A DNA stretch of 64,000 nucleotides from positions 131,590 to 195,589 of the forward strand of contig CAWDYA010000010.1 of NCBI GenBank assembly GCA_963806495.1, in the 5' to 3' direction. The notes beneath the pieces were generated by a model. It was not told the DNA's origin and did not search any database. It worked only from the letters and a program-made list of their open reading frames with translations. Made by a program: the position numbers and the translations under genes. How positions within the stretch are numbered: the stretch's first letter is position 1; each line of letters opens with the position of its first letter. This document shows positions 9,017 to 17,288 of this stretch, piece by piece. This DNA comes from CAWDYA01 sp963806495 (GTDB lineage Bacteria > Acidobacteriota > Polarisedimenticolia > JACPZX01 > DASXTC01).

Positions 9017-9514
9017 ATGATGCGCAGCGCATTGTGGAGTCTCGCCGGCGCGGCGATCCTCATGGCCGCCGCGCCGGCTCAGCCGCCCCTTCCCTCCATC
9101 GATCGCGCGGGGTACGCGGACCTCGTGGCCGCGCGCTCGGGTCACGTGCTCGTCGTGAACATGTGGGCCACCTGGTGCCAGCCGTGCCGCGAGGAGTTCC
9201 CCGACCTGGTCAGGCTCCACGATGAGCTGGCGTCACGCGGGCTCGACCTCGTGGCCGTGTCGCTCGACACTGCCGCGGACGCCGGGACGTCGGTCGTGCC
9301 GTTCCTCGAAAAGCAGGGGGCCCGGTTCCCCGTATACATCAAGAAGGCCGGCGGCGACGACGAGTTCATCGACTCGGTGGACCCCGGATGGTCCGGCGCC
9401 CTGCCCGCGACGTTCGTTTACGACGCGAAAGGACGCCTGGTCAGGAGCATCCAGGGGCCGACGACCTTCGCGAAGCTGCAGGCGATCGTCGAGCCGCTGC
9501 TGGGCCGGAAGTAG
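9017..9514 (+). CDS. TlpA-like thioredoxin-fold disulfide reductase, exported
   Basis: This 165-residue protein has a short hydrophobic leader (about residues 3-21) and the active site WCQPC inside NMWATWCQPCREEFP, the TlpA/ResA signature. Family members reduce disulfides in the periplasm, for example apocytochrome c heme sites. Later cis-Pro region ALPATFVYD fits the fold. It is cotranscribed with the upstream redoxin. A cytochrome c gene occurs 17 kb away but no dedicated maturation genes are in the window. Confidence 0.9.
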   Translation: MMRSALWSLAGAAILMAAAPAQPPLPSIDRAGYADLVAARSGHVLVVNMWATWCQPCREEFPDLVRLHDELASRGLDLVAVSLDTAADAGTSVVPFLEKQGARFPVYIKKAGGDDEFIDSVDPGWSGALPATFVYDAKGRLVRSIQGPTTFAKLQAIVEPLLGRK

Positions 9515-9548
9515 CCCGGGGGATCGCAGGACTTCGGGCCGGCCCGGG

Positions 9549-10787
9549 TCAGGCGCTGCCGCGCATGGCGTCCACGGGCGCCATGCGGGAGGCCTTCAGC
9601 GCGGGGTAGACGCCGAAGACGAGCCCCAGAGTGACCGCCACGCCGATCGCCCAGCAGACCCCGATCCAGTCGACAGGCAGACCCGAGGGGAAGAACCCCT
9701 CGAGCGCCTTGATGCACACGAGCCCGAGGCCCACGCCCGTGAGGGCTCCCACGAGCGCGAGCGTCACCGACTCGACCATGAACATGATGAAGATCTCGAT
9801 ATCGGTCGCCCCGATCGCCTTTCTCATGCCGATCTCGTACAGCCGCTCGTTGATCGAGATGATCATCACCGACAGGAGCCCGATGCCGCCCACCAGGAGG
9901 GCAATGGCGGCGATCGTGCCCAGGACCACCTGCCAGTTGAACACGACCTGCCCGACCTCGTCGCGCTGCTTGAGCATCTCCTGCGCGATGTTCTCGATGC
10001 GGAAGTTGCCCACGCCGTGGTGCGCGACCCAGAGCGACGCCTGGATCTCGGCCTGAACGTCCGTCAGCGAGTCGAACGCCCGGGTCTTCACCGCGATGAA
10101 CGACAGCGGCGTCTCGTCGCCGGCGAAGTACTTCCGCATGGTGGTGAGCGGGATCATCGCCCCTTCCATCTCGCGGATGAACTCGTGGTCGTGGACGAAC
10201 TGGTTGCCAAGCTTCTCCCCGACGCCCACCACGATGAAGCGGGTGCCGTCGATCACCAGCTCCTGTCCCACCGCCGTCTGGTTTCCGAACAGCCGCTCGC
10301 GGAGCTTCGAGCCGAGGACGCAGACCTTGTTGAACGACTCCAGATCATTGTCGTTGAAGAACCGCCCCTCGCCCACTGGCCTCTTGCGCACGCTCGCGTA
10401 GGATGGCGTCACTCCCGCGACACGCACCTCCCGTTGCGTGCCGCCGCGGGAGACCAGCATGTCGCCGTACTGCACGGGAGCGACTTCCTGGACCAGATCC
10501 TTGCGGGCCATCAGGATGTCGGCGTCCGAGGGCTGCAGCCCCTCTGACAGCACGAACCTCGCGCGCTGCAGCGAATCCTCCGGAGCCTTCTCCACCACGT
10601 ACATGACTCCGTCATAGCCGAGCTCCTCGAATCCGTCCCAGACCGAGACGATGATCCCGTTGAGCATGGAGGTCATGAAGATGATCAGAGCCGTGCCGAG
10701 CAGGATCCCGATCAGGGTGAGAAAGGAGCGCAGCTTGTGGTACCGGATCTCGGTGAAGCCGCTGGTGAGCATGCCCGAGACGTTCAT
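9549..10787 (-). CDS. MacB-type ABC transporter permease (second of operon)
   Basis: This 412-residue permease has one N-terminal membrane helix (around residues 20-45), a large extracytoplasmic domain and a C-terminal FtsX-type domain with three helices, including GTIAAIALLVGGIGLLSVMI followed by ERLYEIGMRKAIGAT. The latter is the conserved MacB/LolC coupling segment. It lies 21 nt downstream of a second permease and completes an adaptor-ATPase-permease-permease operon. Typical substrates of such systems are peptides, lipopeptides or macrolides; nothing here identifies the cargo. Confidence 0.9.
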   Translation of the reverse strand: MNVSGMLTSGFTEIRYHKLRSFLTLIGILLGTALIIFMTSMLNGIIVSVWDGFEELGYDGVMYVVEKAPEDSLQRARFVLSEGLQPSDADILMARKDLVQEVAPVQYGDMLVSRGGTQREVRVAGVTPSYASVRKRPVGEGRFFNDNDLESFNKVCVLGSKLRERLFGNQTAVGQELVIDGTRFIVVGVGEKLGNQFVHDHEFIREMEGAMIPLTTMRKYFAGDETPLSFIAVKTRAFDSLTDVQAEIQASLWVAHHGVGNFRIENIAQEMLKQRDEVGQVVFNWQVVLGTIAAIALLVGGIGLLSVMIISINERLYEIGMRKAIGATDIEIFIMFMVESVTLALVGALTGVGLGLVCIKALEGFFPSGLPVDWIGVCWAIGVAVTLGLVFGVYPALKASRMAPVDAMRGSA

Positions 10788-10808
10788 GGCCGCAGCCCGC
10801 CGCGGACG

Positions 10809-12038
10809 CTACTCATAGCGCAGCGCCTCCACCGGGTTCAGCCGCGCCGCCTTCACGGCGGGATAGAACCCGAAGAAGATCCCGACCGACACGGAGGTGA
10901 CGAAACCGATCAGGGCCATCCGGGGCGTGATGATCGCCGGCTGGTTGATGAGGCTCGACACGGCCTTGGCGAAACCCACGCCGAGCGCCACGCCGACGAC
11001 GCCTCCCAGAAGGGTCACCAGCACCGACTCGACGAGGAACTGCGCCGTAATGTGCATGCCGTTGGCGCCGAGCGCCTTGCGCACCCCCACCTCGCGCACC
11101 CTCTCCTGGAAGGAAGCCAGCAGGATATTCATGATCACCACACCGCCCACCAGCAGCGAGATGGCACCGGCCGCGAGGAACACGATATGCAGCTGCTGGC
11201 TCTGCTGCTGCTGGCGCTCGAGACGGGACGTGCGGTCCCAGATCGCGAAGTCCTTGACGCCACGGTGGCGCCTCATCAGCAGCGCCTGGATCTCCTCCTT
11301 CGCCTTGCCCGTGTTCTCCGCCTTGTCGACGATGGCGTTCACGTAGGCCACGCGCTCATACGGGTCCCCGGTGAAACGCTTGTGGATGGACGTGAGCGGG
11401 ATGAAAATCTTGCGGTTCATCCACTCCAGGGCGTTGTGATCACCGTTGTTGAAGAAGTATTCCTTGCGCTGCATCACGCCCACCACCGTCAGCCCGACGT
11501 CGTCGAGAAACACCGTCTTGCCCAGCGGATCGCCGGAGCCGAAGATGTCCCGCGCGGCCGTGTCGCCCAGGACGCACACCCGTGTCGCGTTGCGCAGATC
11601 GTCGTCGCTGATGAACCGGCCGCGCGCGGGGAAGAATTTGTAGATCGGCTGGTAGTCGGGTGTGACGCCGTCGATGTTCCGCTCGCGGCGGTAGTCTCCG
11701 TAACGGGTCATCAGCCGGGCGTTGGCGATCGGATCCACCTGGGTGATGATATCGAGCGACCTCAGCGCCATGGCGTCGTCGTACGTCAGGCCGACGTTGG
11801 CGAGCTGCAGCGCCGTCTGAGTGGGGGCCTTCTCCGGCTCGTTGACCACGAGGATCTTGCGCAACCCGCCGATCTCTGAGAGAAATTCCATGCTCTTGCG
11901 CCGGCCCGCATCCACGAGCGCCAGGACGGTCACCACGGAAGCGACGCCGAGGATCACGCCGACCATCTGCAGAATCGTGCGCCCTTTGTGCGCATTGATG
12001 TCCACCACACCGTCGACGATTGACTCGAGAAGCGTCAT
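10809..12038 (-). CDS. MacB-type ABC transporter permease (first of operon)
   Basis: This 409-residue permease has the same architecture as its neighbour: an N-terminal helix, a periplasmic MacB-PCD domain (about residues 50-260) and a C-terminal FtsX region with ISLLVGGVVIMNILL and the coupling segment ERVREVGVRKALGA. The ATG overlaps the stop of the upstream ATPase (ATGA), so expression is coupled. It is clearly diverged from the following permease, so the two probably form a heterodimer served by one ATPase. Confidence 0.92.
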   Translation of the reverse strand: MTLLESIVDGVVDINAHKGRTILQMVGVILGVASVVTVLALVDAGRRKSMEFLSEIGGLRKILVVNEPEKAPTQTALQLANVGLTYDDAMALRSLDIITQVDPIANARLMTRYGDYRRERNIDGVTPDYQPIYKFFPARGRFISDDDLRNATRVCVLGDTAARDIFGSGDPLGKTVFLDDVGLTVVGVMQRKEYFFNNGDHNALEWMNRKIFIPLTSIHKRFTGDPYERVAYVNAIVDKAENTGKAKEEIQALLMRRHRGVKDFAIWDRTSRLERQQQQSQQLHIVFLAAGAISLLVGGVVIMNILLASFQERVREVGVRKALGANGMHITAQFLVESVLVTLLGGVVGVALGVGFAKAVSSLINQPAIITPRMALIGFVTSVSVGIFFGFYPAVKAARLNPVEALRYE

Positions 12039-12730
12039 GCCGCCTCCGCCCCGACCACCTGCCCGTCCACGAGCGTGACCACGCGACGGGTGCGGCTGGC
12101 CACAGCCCGGTCGTGGGTGACGATGATCAGCGTATGGCCCTGCGCGTTCAGATCGTCGAAGATGCCCAGGATCTCCTCGCCGGTCTTCTGATCGAGATTG
12201 CCGGTTGGCTCGTCCGCCAGGATGATCGCCGGATCGTTGACGAGCGCCCGCGCGATCGCCACGCGCTGCCGCTGGCCGCCGGAGAGCTGCGACGGGATGT
12301 GCTTGAGCCTGTCGCCGAGCCCCATCCGCCCCAGCATCCCGGCCGCGCGCTCACGGCGGCGTGCTCGCGAGACCCCCGAGTACATCATCGGCAGCTCGAC
12401 GTTCCTGAGGATCGAGGCACGCGGCAGCAGATTGTAGGTCTGGAAGACGAAGCCGATGCGCCGGTTGCGGACGCTGGCCAGCGACCAGCCGGTCATGTCC
12501 GAGACCCTGTCGCCGGCCAGGACGTACTCGCCGCTGCTCGGCGTGTCGAGCAGCCCGACGATGTGCATCAGCGTCGATTTGCCGGAACCCGACGGGCCCA
12601 TGATCGCGACGTACTCGCCCTGCGAAATGCTGAGGCTGACACCCCGCAGCGCCTGGACCGATGTCTCGCCGGCATCGTAGGTCTTGCGGATGTCGGCGAG
12701 GCGGATGACCTCTCCATTGGGCGGATTCAT
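12035..12730 (-). CDS. ABC transporter ATP-binding protein (MacB/LolD-like)
   Basis: This 231-residue ATPase has Walker A GPSGSGKS, signature LSGGQRQR, Walker B IILADEPTG and the H-loop VTHDRAVAS. Length and sequence fit the LolD/MacB ATPase branch that powers FtsX-type permeases. It is 11 nt downstream of the membrane-fusion adaptor gene and overlaps the first permease gene by 4 nt. It is the only such ATPase in the window, so it could in principle also serve the lone permease at 41811-43025. Confidence 0.95.
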   Translation of the reverse strand: MNPPNGEVIRLADIRKTYDAGETSVQALRGVSLSISQGEYVAIMGPSGSGKSTLMHIVGLLDTPSSGEYVLAGDRVSDMTGWSLASVRNRRIGFVFQTYNLLPRASILRNVELPMMYSGVSRARRRERAAGMLGRMGLGDRLKHIPSQLSGGQRQRVAIARALVNDPAIILADEPTGNLDQKTGEEILGIFDDLNAQGHTLIIVTHDRAVASRTRRVVTLVDGQVVGAEAA

Positions 12731-12741
12731 GCGCGGCGCCC

Positions 12742-13977
12742 CTAATCTTCCGAGATCTGGCGCGGCTTGGTCGGGTCCTCGAGGGCCACCTGCTCCCCCT
12801 CGGTCAGACCGTCGAGAATCTGGACTCTCTCGAGGCTGGCCAGTCCCACCGCCACCTTGCGCTCTTCGAAGAACCGCTCCCAGGCGTCCGAGACGTCGAT
12901 CTTGCCCGAGGCGTTCCTTCGGGCCGCCTTCTCGCCTTCCTTCGGCTCGAGAAAGGGGTCGCGCATCACGTAGACCACCTCGCCCTCGGGCTTCTTGAAC
13001 ACGGCCTCGACCGGCACGCTCAGGGTCTGCTCGACACGATCGCCCTTGATCTCGATGTTGGCGGTCATCCCCGCGCGGAAGTCGGGATTCTGCCGATCGA
13101 GGGTGATCTCGATATCGAACACCTTCACCTTGTCCTTGAGACGCGCCGCGGGCGAGATGTGGCTCACGGTGCCGCCGAAGTGCTGGTAAGGGAAGGCGTC
13201 GACGGTGATGTCCACCGCCTGATCGTCACGGACGCGGCCGATTTCCACCTCGTTGATGGAGGCCTTGATCAGCATCGAGCTGAGATCCGCCACGGTGAAC
13301 ATCGCGGTCCCCTCGTTGAATGAGGACACGCCGCTCATCACCGTCTGCCCGTTCTCGATGTTGCGGTTGATGACGTACCCGTCCATGGGGGACTCGACGT
13401 TGACGGTGCGCCCCGTGGAGATCGTCTGGTCGAGAGGAATGCCGCTGTCGACGACGATCTTGTACTCGGTCTTCGCCTGGTTGTACCGCTCCTCGGCCGT
13501 CTCGTACGCCTGGCGCAGGTCGCGCATCTGCTGCTCGGCCACGTATCCCTCGTCGAAGAGCGTCTGGTTCGTCTCGAGGTCCTTGCGCGCCTTCTGCATG
13601 TTGATCTCGGCGACGGCCACCTGGGACTTCACGGCCGACAGGGTCTGCGCCTGGTTGACGTCCGGCTCCACTCTCGCGAGCGTCTCGCCGCGGCGCACCC
13701 GGTCGCCCTCGCGAACCAGGATCTCCTTGACCGTTCCCGAGAGGGTCGACTTGACGTCCACCTTGACCACCGGCTCGATGGTGCCCACTTCGTCGACCGC
13801 CACCTGCACGTCGGCGATCTCCGCCTTGCCGATGCGCAGATCGAGGTCGTCGGCGCCGAGGTGCTTCCTGTCCGAGGCGAACATCGACTGGCGGTAGGAG
13901 AAGCCGACCACGGCGGCGCTCGCGGCCAGCAGGAGCAGGATGCCGATGACCCACCGGCGCTTGCCTGATTTGGACAT
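12742..13977 (-). CDS. HlyD/MacA-type periplasmic adaptor
   Basis: This 411-residue protein has an N-terminal membrane anchor (about residues 8-29), a lipoyl-like half-motif, a long coiled-coil hairpin (EINMQKARKDLETNQ region) and a closing barrel domain (ESPMDGYVINRNI). It bridges the inner-membrane transporter to an outer-membrane channel; no TolC gene is present here. I use ATG 13977 (MSKSGKRRW), with an AGGGAAG upstream; a longer frame to 14088 would add a non-hydrophobic leader and cover the promoter. It is the first gene of the exporter operon. Confidence 0.92.
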   Translation of the reverse strand: MSKSGKRRWVIGILLLLAASAAVVGFSYRQSMFASDRKHLGADDLDLRIGKAEIADVQVAVDEVGTIEPVVKVDVKSTLSGTVKEILVREGDRVRRGETLARVEPDVNQAQTLSAVKSQVAVAEINMQKARKDLETNQTLFDEGYVAEQQMRDLRQAYETAEERYNQAKTEYKIVVDSGIPLDQTISTGRTVNVESPMDGYVINRNIENGQTVMSGVSSFNEGTAMFTVADLSSMLIKASINEVEIGRVRDDQAVDITVDAFPYQHFGGTVSHISPAARLKDKVKVFDIEITLDRQNPDFRAGMTANIEIKGDRVEQTLSVPVEAVFKKPEGEVVYVMRDPFLEPKEGEKAARRNASGKIDVSDAWERFFEERKVAVGLASLERVQILDGLTEGEQVALEDPTKPRQISED

Positions 13978-14059
13978 GGTGTGCGCTTCCCTCTCGAGTC
14001 GGCCCCCCGGCCGGAGGTGCCTCCTGGGATGATTACGAATGATTGCGGCGTGAGCCTGA

Positions 14060-14088
14060 ATCTTAACACAGTGTCTGCCTTGTCCCAA
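14060..14088 (-). promoter_or_regulatory. sigma70-type promoter of the ABC exporter operon
   Basis: On the minus strand, -35 TTGGGA and -10 TAAGAT are separated by exactly 17 bp. The predicted leader to ATG 13977 is about 75 nt. It supports the shorter adaptor start. Confidence 0.6.
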
Positions 14089-14194
14089 GTTGACTCCGGG
14101 GTCCTAAGCCGGTTATCGTGAGATACTTCGGCCGGTAAGCCACGGCACAGGCGCCACCCTTTGGACCCCTGTCACTCGAGGGCCCGTGAAAGCC

Positions 14195-15202
14195 ATGTCC
14201 GAGCTCCCCCGCGTCACGCTCGCTCATCTACCCACCCCGCTGGAGCCGGCGCCGCGCTTCTCCGCCGAGATGACCGGGGTGGATGTCTGGATCAAGCGTG
14301 ACGACTGCACCGGCCTTGCCTTCGGCGGCAACAAGCCGCGCAAGCTGGAGTTCCTCATGGCCGCGGCGCAGGAAGCCGGGGCCGACACGGTCGTGACGTT
14401 CGGAGGCGTGCAGTCGAACCACACCCGGTGCACGGCGGCCGCCGCGCGCCGCCTCGGCATGGACTGCCACCTGATCCTGGCCGGCTCGCCGCCCGAGGAG
14501 GTCAACGGCAACCTCCTGCTGGATCGGCTGCTCGGAGCCACGCTCACCTTCATGCCCGTGCCATCAGGGGGTCTGACCCCCGCGGGTGTGGCGGGGGCCT
14601 TCGCCAAGACCGAGGAGACCCTCCGCTCCCGGGGGCGCAAGCCGTTTCTCATCGCGGCGGGCGGCAGCATGCCGCTGGGGCTGCTCGGGTATCGGACCGC
14701 TTTCGACGAGATGATGAGCCAGGCGCGGGAGACCGGCCTCGGCGTCACCCGCCTCGTGGTCGCCGTGGGAACCGGCGGCACGCTCGCCGGGCTGGTGCTC
14801 GGCAACATCCTCGCCGGACGGCCACTGCGCATCACCGGCATCTCGGTCGCACCGCCGCCCGGCCTCGCCGCGGCCGTCTGCATCCCCCCGGTGGAGCAGC
14901 TCGTAGCGGAAGGGGCGGCGCTGCTCGGGCGCGAGGCACCGGTGCGCGAAGGAGACGTGAGTGTCCTGTACGACTACGCGGGCCCAGCCTATGCCGTGCC
15001 GACGACCGAGGGGATCGAGGCGATCCGCTCGCTCGCCCACACCGAGGGGATCTTCCTCGAACCGGTCTACACCGCCAAGGCGATGGCGGGCCTGATCGGC
15101 CTGTGCCGCAGCGGAGGGATCGCCCGCGACGAGAAGGTGATCTTCCTGCACACGGGCGGCACGCCCGCGCTCTTTTCCTACAGCAAGGCGCTGGCGCGAT
15201 GA
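14195..15202 (+). CDS. PLP-dependent D-cysteine desulfhydrase / ACC deaminase family protein
   Basis: This 335-residue fold-type II PLP enzyme has the lysine motif GGNKPRKLEFL near residue 45-55, a QSNHTR phosphate/substrate segment and the glycine loop GTGGTLAG. Family members convert D-cysteine to pyruvate, sulfide and ammonia, or open the ACC ring; sequence alone does not separate the two, but D-cysteine desulfhydrase is the more common outcome. An in-frame ATG at 14186 is an alternative start. Its stop overlaps the start of the next gene (ATGA). Confidence 0.85.
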   Translation: MSELPRVTLAHLPTPLEPAPRFSAEMTGVDVWIKRDDCTGLAFGGNKPRKLEFLMAAAQEAGADTVVTFGGVQSNHTRCTAAAARRLGMDCHLILAGSPPEEVNGNLLLDRLLGATLTFMPVPSGGLTPAGVAGAFAKTEETLRSRGRKPFLIAAGGSMPLGLLGYRTAFDEMMSQARETGLGVTRLVVAVGTGGTLAGLVLGNILAGRPLRITGISVAPPPGLAAAVCIPPVEQLVAEGAALLGREAPVREGDVSVLYDYAGPAYAVPTTEGIEAIRSLAHTEGIFLEPVYTAKAMAGLIGLCRSGGIARDEKVIFLHTGGTPALFSYSKALAR

Positions 15203-15732
15203 ACTTCGCGCCCCGCCGGCGGCTCTTCGTGGCCGGCATGGTCTCGACACTGGCACTGGCCTGGTGCGCGCTGGCCTCCTGCGCCCCCTGGCTGCATCAC
15301 GCGGGGCACGACGGGCTCGCGATGACGGCGCGTCTCCTGTTCAGCACGGTCTGCCACCAGATCCCCTCGCGCTCCTTCATGATCGGCGGCGAGCCGCTCG
15401 GTGTCTGCTCGCGCTGCACCGGCCTCTACACGGGCTTCCTCGCGGGCGCGCTGGCCTCCCTGGCCATCACGCTCGCGCGCCGCAAGGCCGCCGGTTTTCC
15501 TCCACGCGGTCTGATGCTGCCGGCGGCGCTGCCGCTGGCCGCCGAATGGGCGCTCGGCCACGCAGGCTGGATCCACAGCACCAACGTCGGACGCGCCGCC
15601 ACAGGGCTGATTTTCGGTTGCGTCGTGGCCTTTTTCTTCATTCCCGCCATCGACGAGATGTGCGGCGAGATCCTCGCGGGGCTGCGATGTCGCGCCGCTT
15701 CGCGCCGGAGGAAGCATGCAGCAGCAAGCTGA
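15199..15732 (+). CDS. DUF2085 membrane protein
   Basis: This 177-residue protein has about four membrane helices. The DUF2085 signature is present: VCHQIPSRSF followed by GVCSRCTGLYTG, giving conserved His and Cys residues that could bind metal or heme. The function of the family is not established. It overlaps the PLP enzyme upstream by 4 nt and the next membrane protein by 17 nt, so the three are one transcription unit. Confidence 0.85.
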   Translation: MNFAPRRRLFVAGMVSTLALAWCALASCAPWLHHAGHDGLAMTARLLFSTVCHQIPSRSFMIGGEPLGVCSRCTGLYTGFLAGALASLAITLARRKAAGFPPRGLMLPAALPLAAEWALGHAGWIHSTNVGRAATGLIFGCVVAFFFIPAIDEMCGEILAGLRCRAASRRRKHAAAS

Positions 15733-16243
15733 CATCTGGAGACCCGCGATCATTTCGGGCGCGATCTTCGGTTTCATTTCAGGGGTGCCCCTTCTCAATC
15801 TCTTCAATTGCCTGTGCTGCTCCCTGATCCTCGGGGCCGGCCTGATGTCCTCGTACATGCTGGTGCGAGCCTCGACGATGCCGCTCCCCTACGGACGCGC
15901 GGCGCTCGGGGGGTTCGTGGCGGGCATGATCGCCGCACCCGCCAGCTCGATCACCAGCTCACTCTTCACCATCGTGCTCGCCACGAACATGCAGGAGGAG
16001 ATCCGGCGCAGTTCGCAGCAACTGGAGCAGTACTTTCCTGACGCCGGCGACGCCGCCCAGACCCTGGCCGACATCCCGCAGGCCATCCTCCTCCTCCTGA
16101 TGACGCTGATCCTGATAGTGTTCTATGCGCCCTTCGGAGCCCTGGGCGGCGTGATCGGCCGTGCCATCTTCGAACGGCGCACGCCATCCACCATGCCGCC
16201 GCCACCGCCGCCACCGGCGCCGCCCGTGGAGCCGGCCCCTTGA
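15716..16243 (+). CDS. hypothetical membrane protein with Pro-rich tail
   Basis: This 175-residue protein has four hydrophobic segments, two before and two after a hydrophilic stretch with EEIRRSSQQLEQYF, and ends in a run of prolines. Its early LFNCLCCSLI cysteine cluster could be palmitoyl- or metal-linked, but no family is recognised. Gly-rich helices suggest a DUF4199-like or similar small integral membrane protein; this is uncertain. The start lies inside the 3' end of the DUF2085 gene. Confidence 0.7.
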   Translation: MQQQADIWRPAIISGAIFGFISGVPLLNLFNCLCCSLILGAGLMSSYMLVRASTMPLPYGRAALGGFVAGMIAAPASSITSSLFTIVLATNMQEEIRRSSQQLEQYFPDAGDAAQTLADIPQAILLLLMTLILIVFYAPFGALGGVIGRAIFERRTPSTMPPPPPPPAPPVEPAP

Positions 16244-16267
16244 CAACCGGCGAGGCCGGGGTAAGGT
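16240..16267 (+). promoter_or_regulatory. candidate promoter for the small Cys-rich gene
   Basis: A perfect TTGACA overlaps the stop of the upstream gene and is followed after 16 bp by TAAGGT. The predicted start is only about 10 nt before ATG 16283. Confidence 0.45.
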
Positions 16268-16282
16268 AGCGTCGAGGCCCTG

Positions 16283-16552
16283 ATGCAGACATCCGACAAC
16301 AGCGTGCCGCAGGGCACGCGAGGACCCGAGGACGATTTCTTCTGCCACAAGTACCAGGTCTGGTACCGGGTGGATGACTGCGTGTATCGCGGTCGCAACC
16401 GGACGTTCCCCGGCTGCGCCAACTGCCTGCAGGGCCATCTCAACATCAGGAGCGTCGAGCGGGGCGTGAGGCCGCCGGTCTTCCTCGGCAGCCACGGGGT
16501 CGCCGCCGATCCATCCGCCAGTGGCACCCTCTACCAGATCCGGCGCGGCTGA
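16283..16552 (+). CDS. small Cys-rich hypothetical protein
   Basis: This 89-residue soluble protein has four cysteines: one in DDFFCHKY, one in DDCVYRG and a CANC pair. The C-x(n)-C-x(n)-CxxC arrangement could bind zinc or an iron-sulfur cluster. No signal peptide is visible. The C-terminal 30 residues lack cysteines and overlap the start of the HAD gene, so they may be a poorly conserved tail. I do not recognise a named family. Confidence 0.65.
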   Translation: MQTSDNSVPQGTRGPEDDFFCHKYQVWYRVDDCVYRGRNRTFPGCANCLQGHLNIRSVERGVRPPVFLGSHGVAADPSASGTLYQIRRG

Positions 16553-17288
16553 GAGGCGCGCCGTCGACTGGATCTTCTTCGACGCGGGCAACACGCTCAT
16601 CGGCCTGGACTACGCCCGGCTCGCCGTATCGCTCGCGGGGGCCGGCCTGGACGCCTCGGAGATGACGCTGCGCCGCGCGGAGAGCGCGGCCCGCCGCGGT
16701 CTGGATCGGGCGATCCTCGAAGCGTCGCGCGAGTGCTCCGGTTCGCGCATCGCCGCGCGCAACGACACCGTGTGGCGTGGATACTGGCGTCAGGTTCTGA
16801 GACTCTGCGGCGCCGACCCCTACAAAGAAGAGGATCTTCTCGACACGGTGTTCGAGGTGACCCGACCGGCGGCCTCGTGGGATCGGGTGGAGTCCTCCAC
16901 GCCTCCCGCGCTCGACGCGCTCTCGGCGGCGGGCTACCGTCTCGGCGTCATCTCGAACTCGAGCGGGACGCTGAAGGAGCATCTCGAACGGATCGGGCTC
17001 TCCGCGCGATTCGACGTGATCGTGGACTCGCACGAGGTGGGTGTGGAGAAGCCGCACCCGGAGATCTTCCGGCACGCGCTGCGGCTCGCCGGCGGCACGC
17101 CGCCGGATCGGGCTCTGCACATCGGCGACGTCTATGCCATCGACGTGCTCGGCGCGGCGAGCGCCGGCATGCACGCGATCCTCTTCGATCCGCTCGGGAT
17201 ATGGGATCAGGCGGCTCTGCCCGAAGGCTGTCCTGCCTGCCGGACGCTGTCGTCGCTCGCCGATCTGCCTTCGATGCTCAGAACCTGA
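16521..17288 (+). CDS. HAD-superfamily hydrolase (subfamily IA-like)
   Basis: This 255-residue protein starts at GTG 16521 and overlaps the Cys-rich gene by 32 nt. HAD motif I is FDAGNTLI, motif II VISNSSG, motif III lysine in VEKPHPEIF and motif IV IGDVYAIDVLGA. The second Asp of the usual DxDxT in motif I is replaced (D-A-G-N-T), a variation known in some HAD groups that may change or abolish phosphatase activity. A cap of helices lies between motifs I and II. The substrate is unknown. Confidence 0.85.
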   Translation: MAPSTRSGAAERRAVDWIFFDAGNTLIGLDYARLAVSLAGAGLDASEMTLRRAESAARRGLDRAILEASRECSGSRIAARNDTVWRGYWRQVLRLCGADPYKEEDLLDTVFEVTRPAASWDRVESSTPPALDALSAAGYRLGVISNSSGTLKEHLERIGLSARFDVIVDSHEVGVEKPHPEIFRHALRLAGGTPPDRALHIGDVYAIDVLGAASAGMHAILFDPLGIWDQAALPEGCPACRTLSSLADLPSMLRT

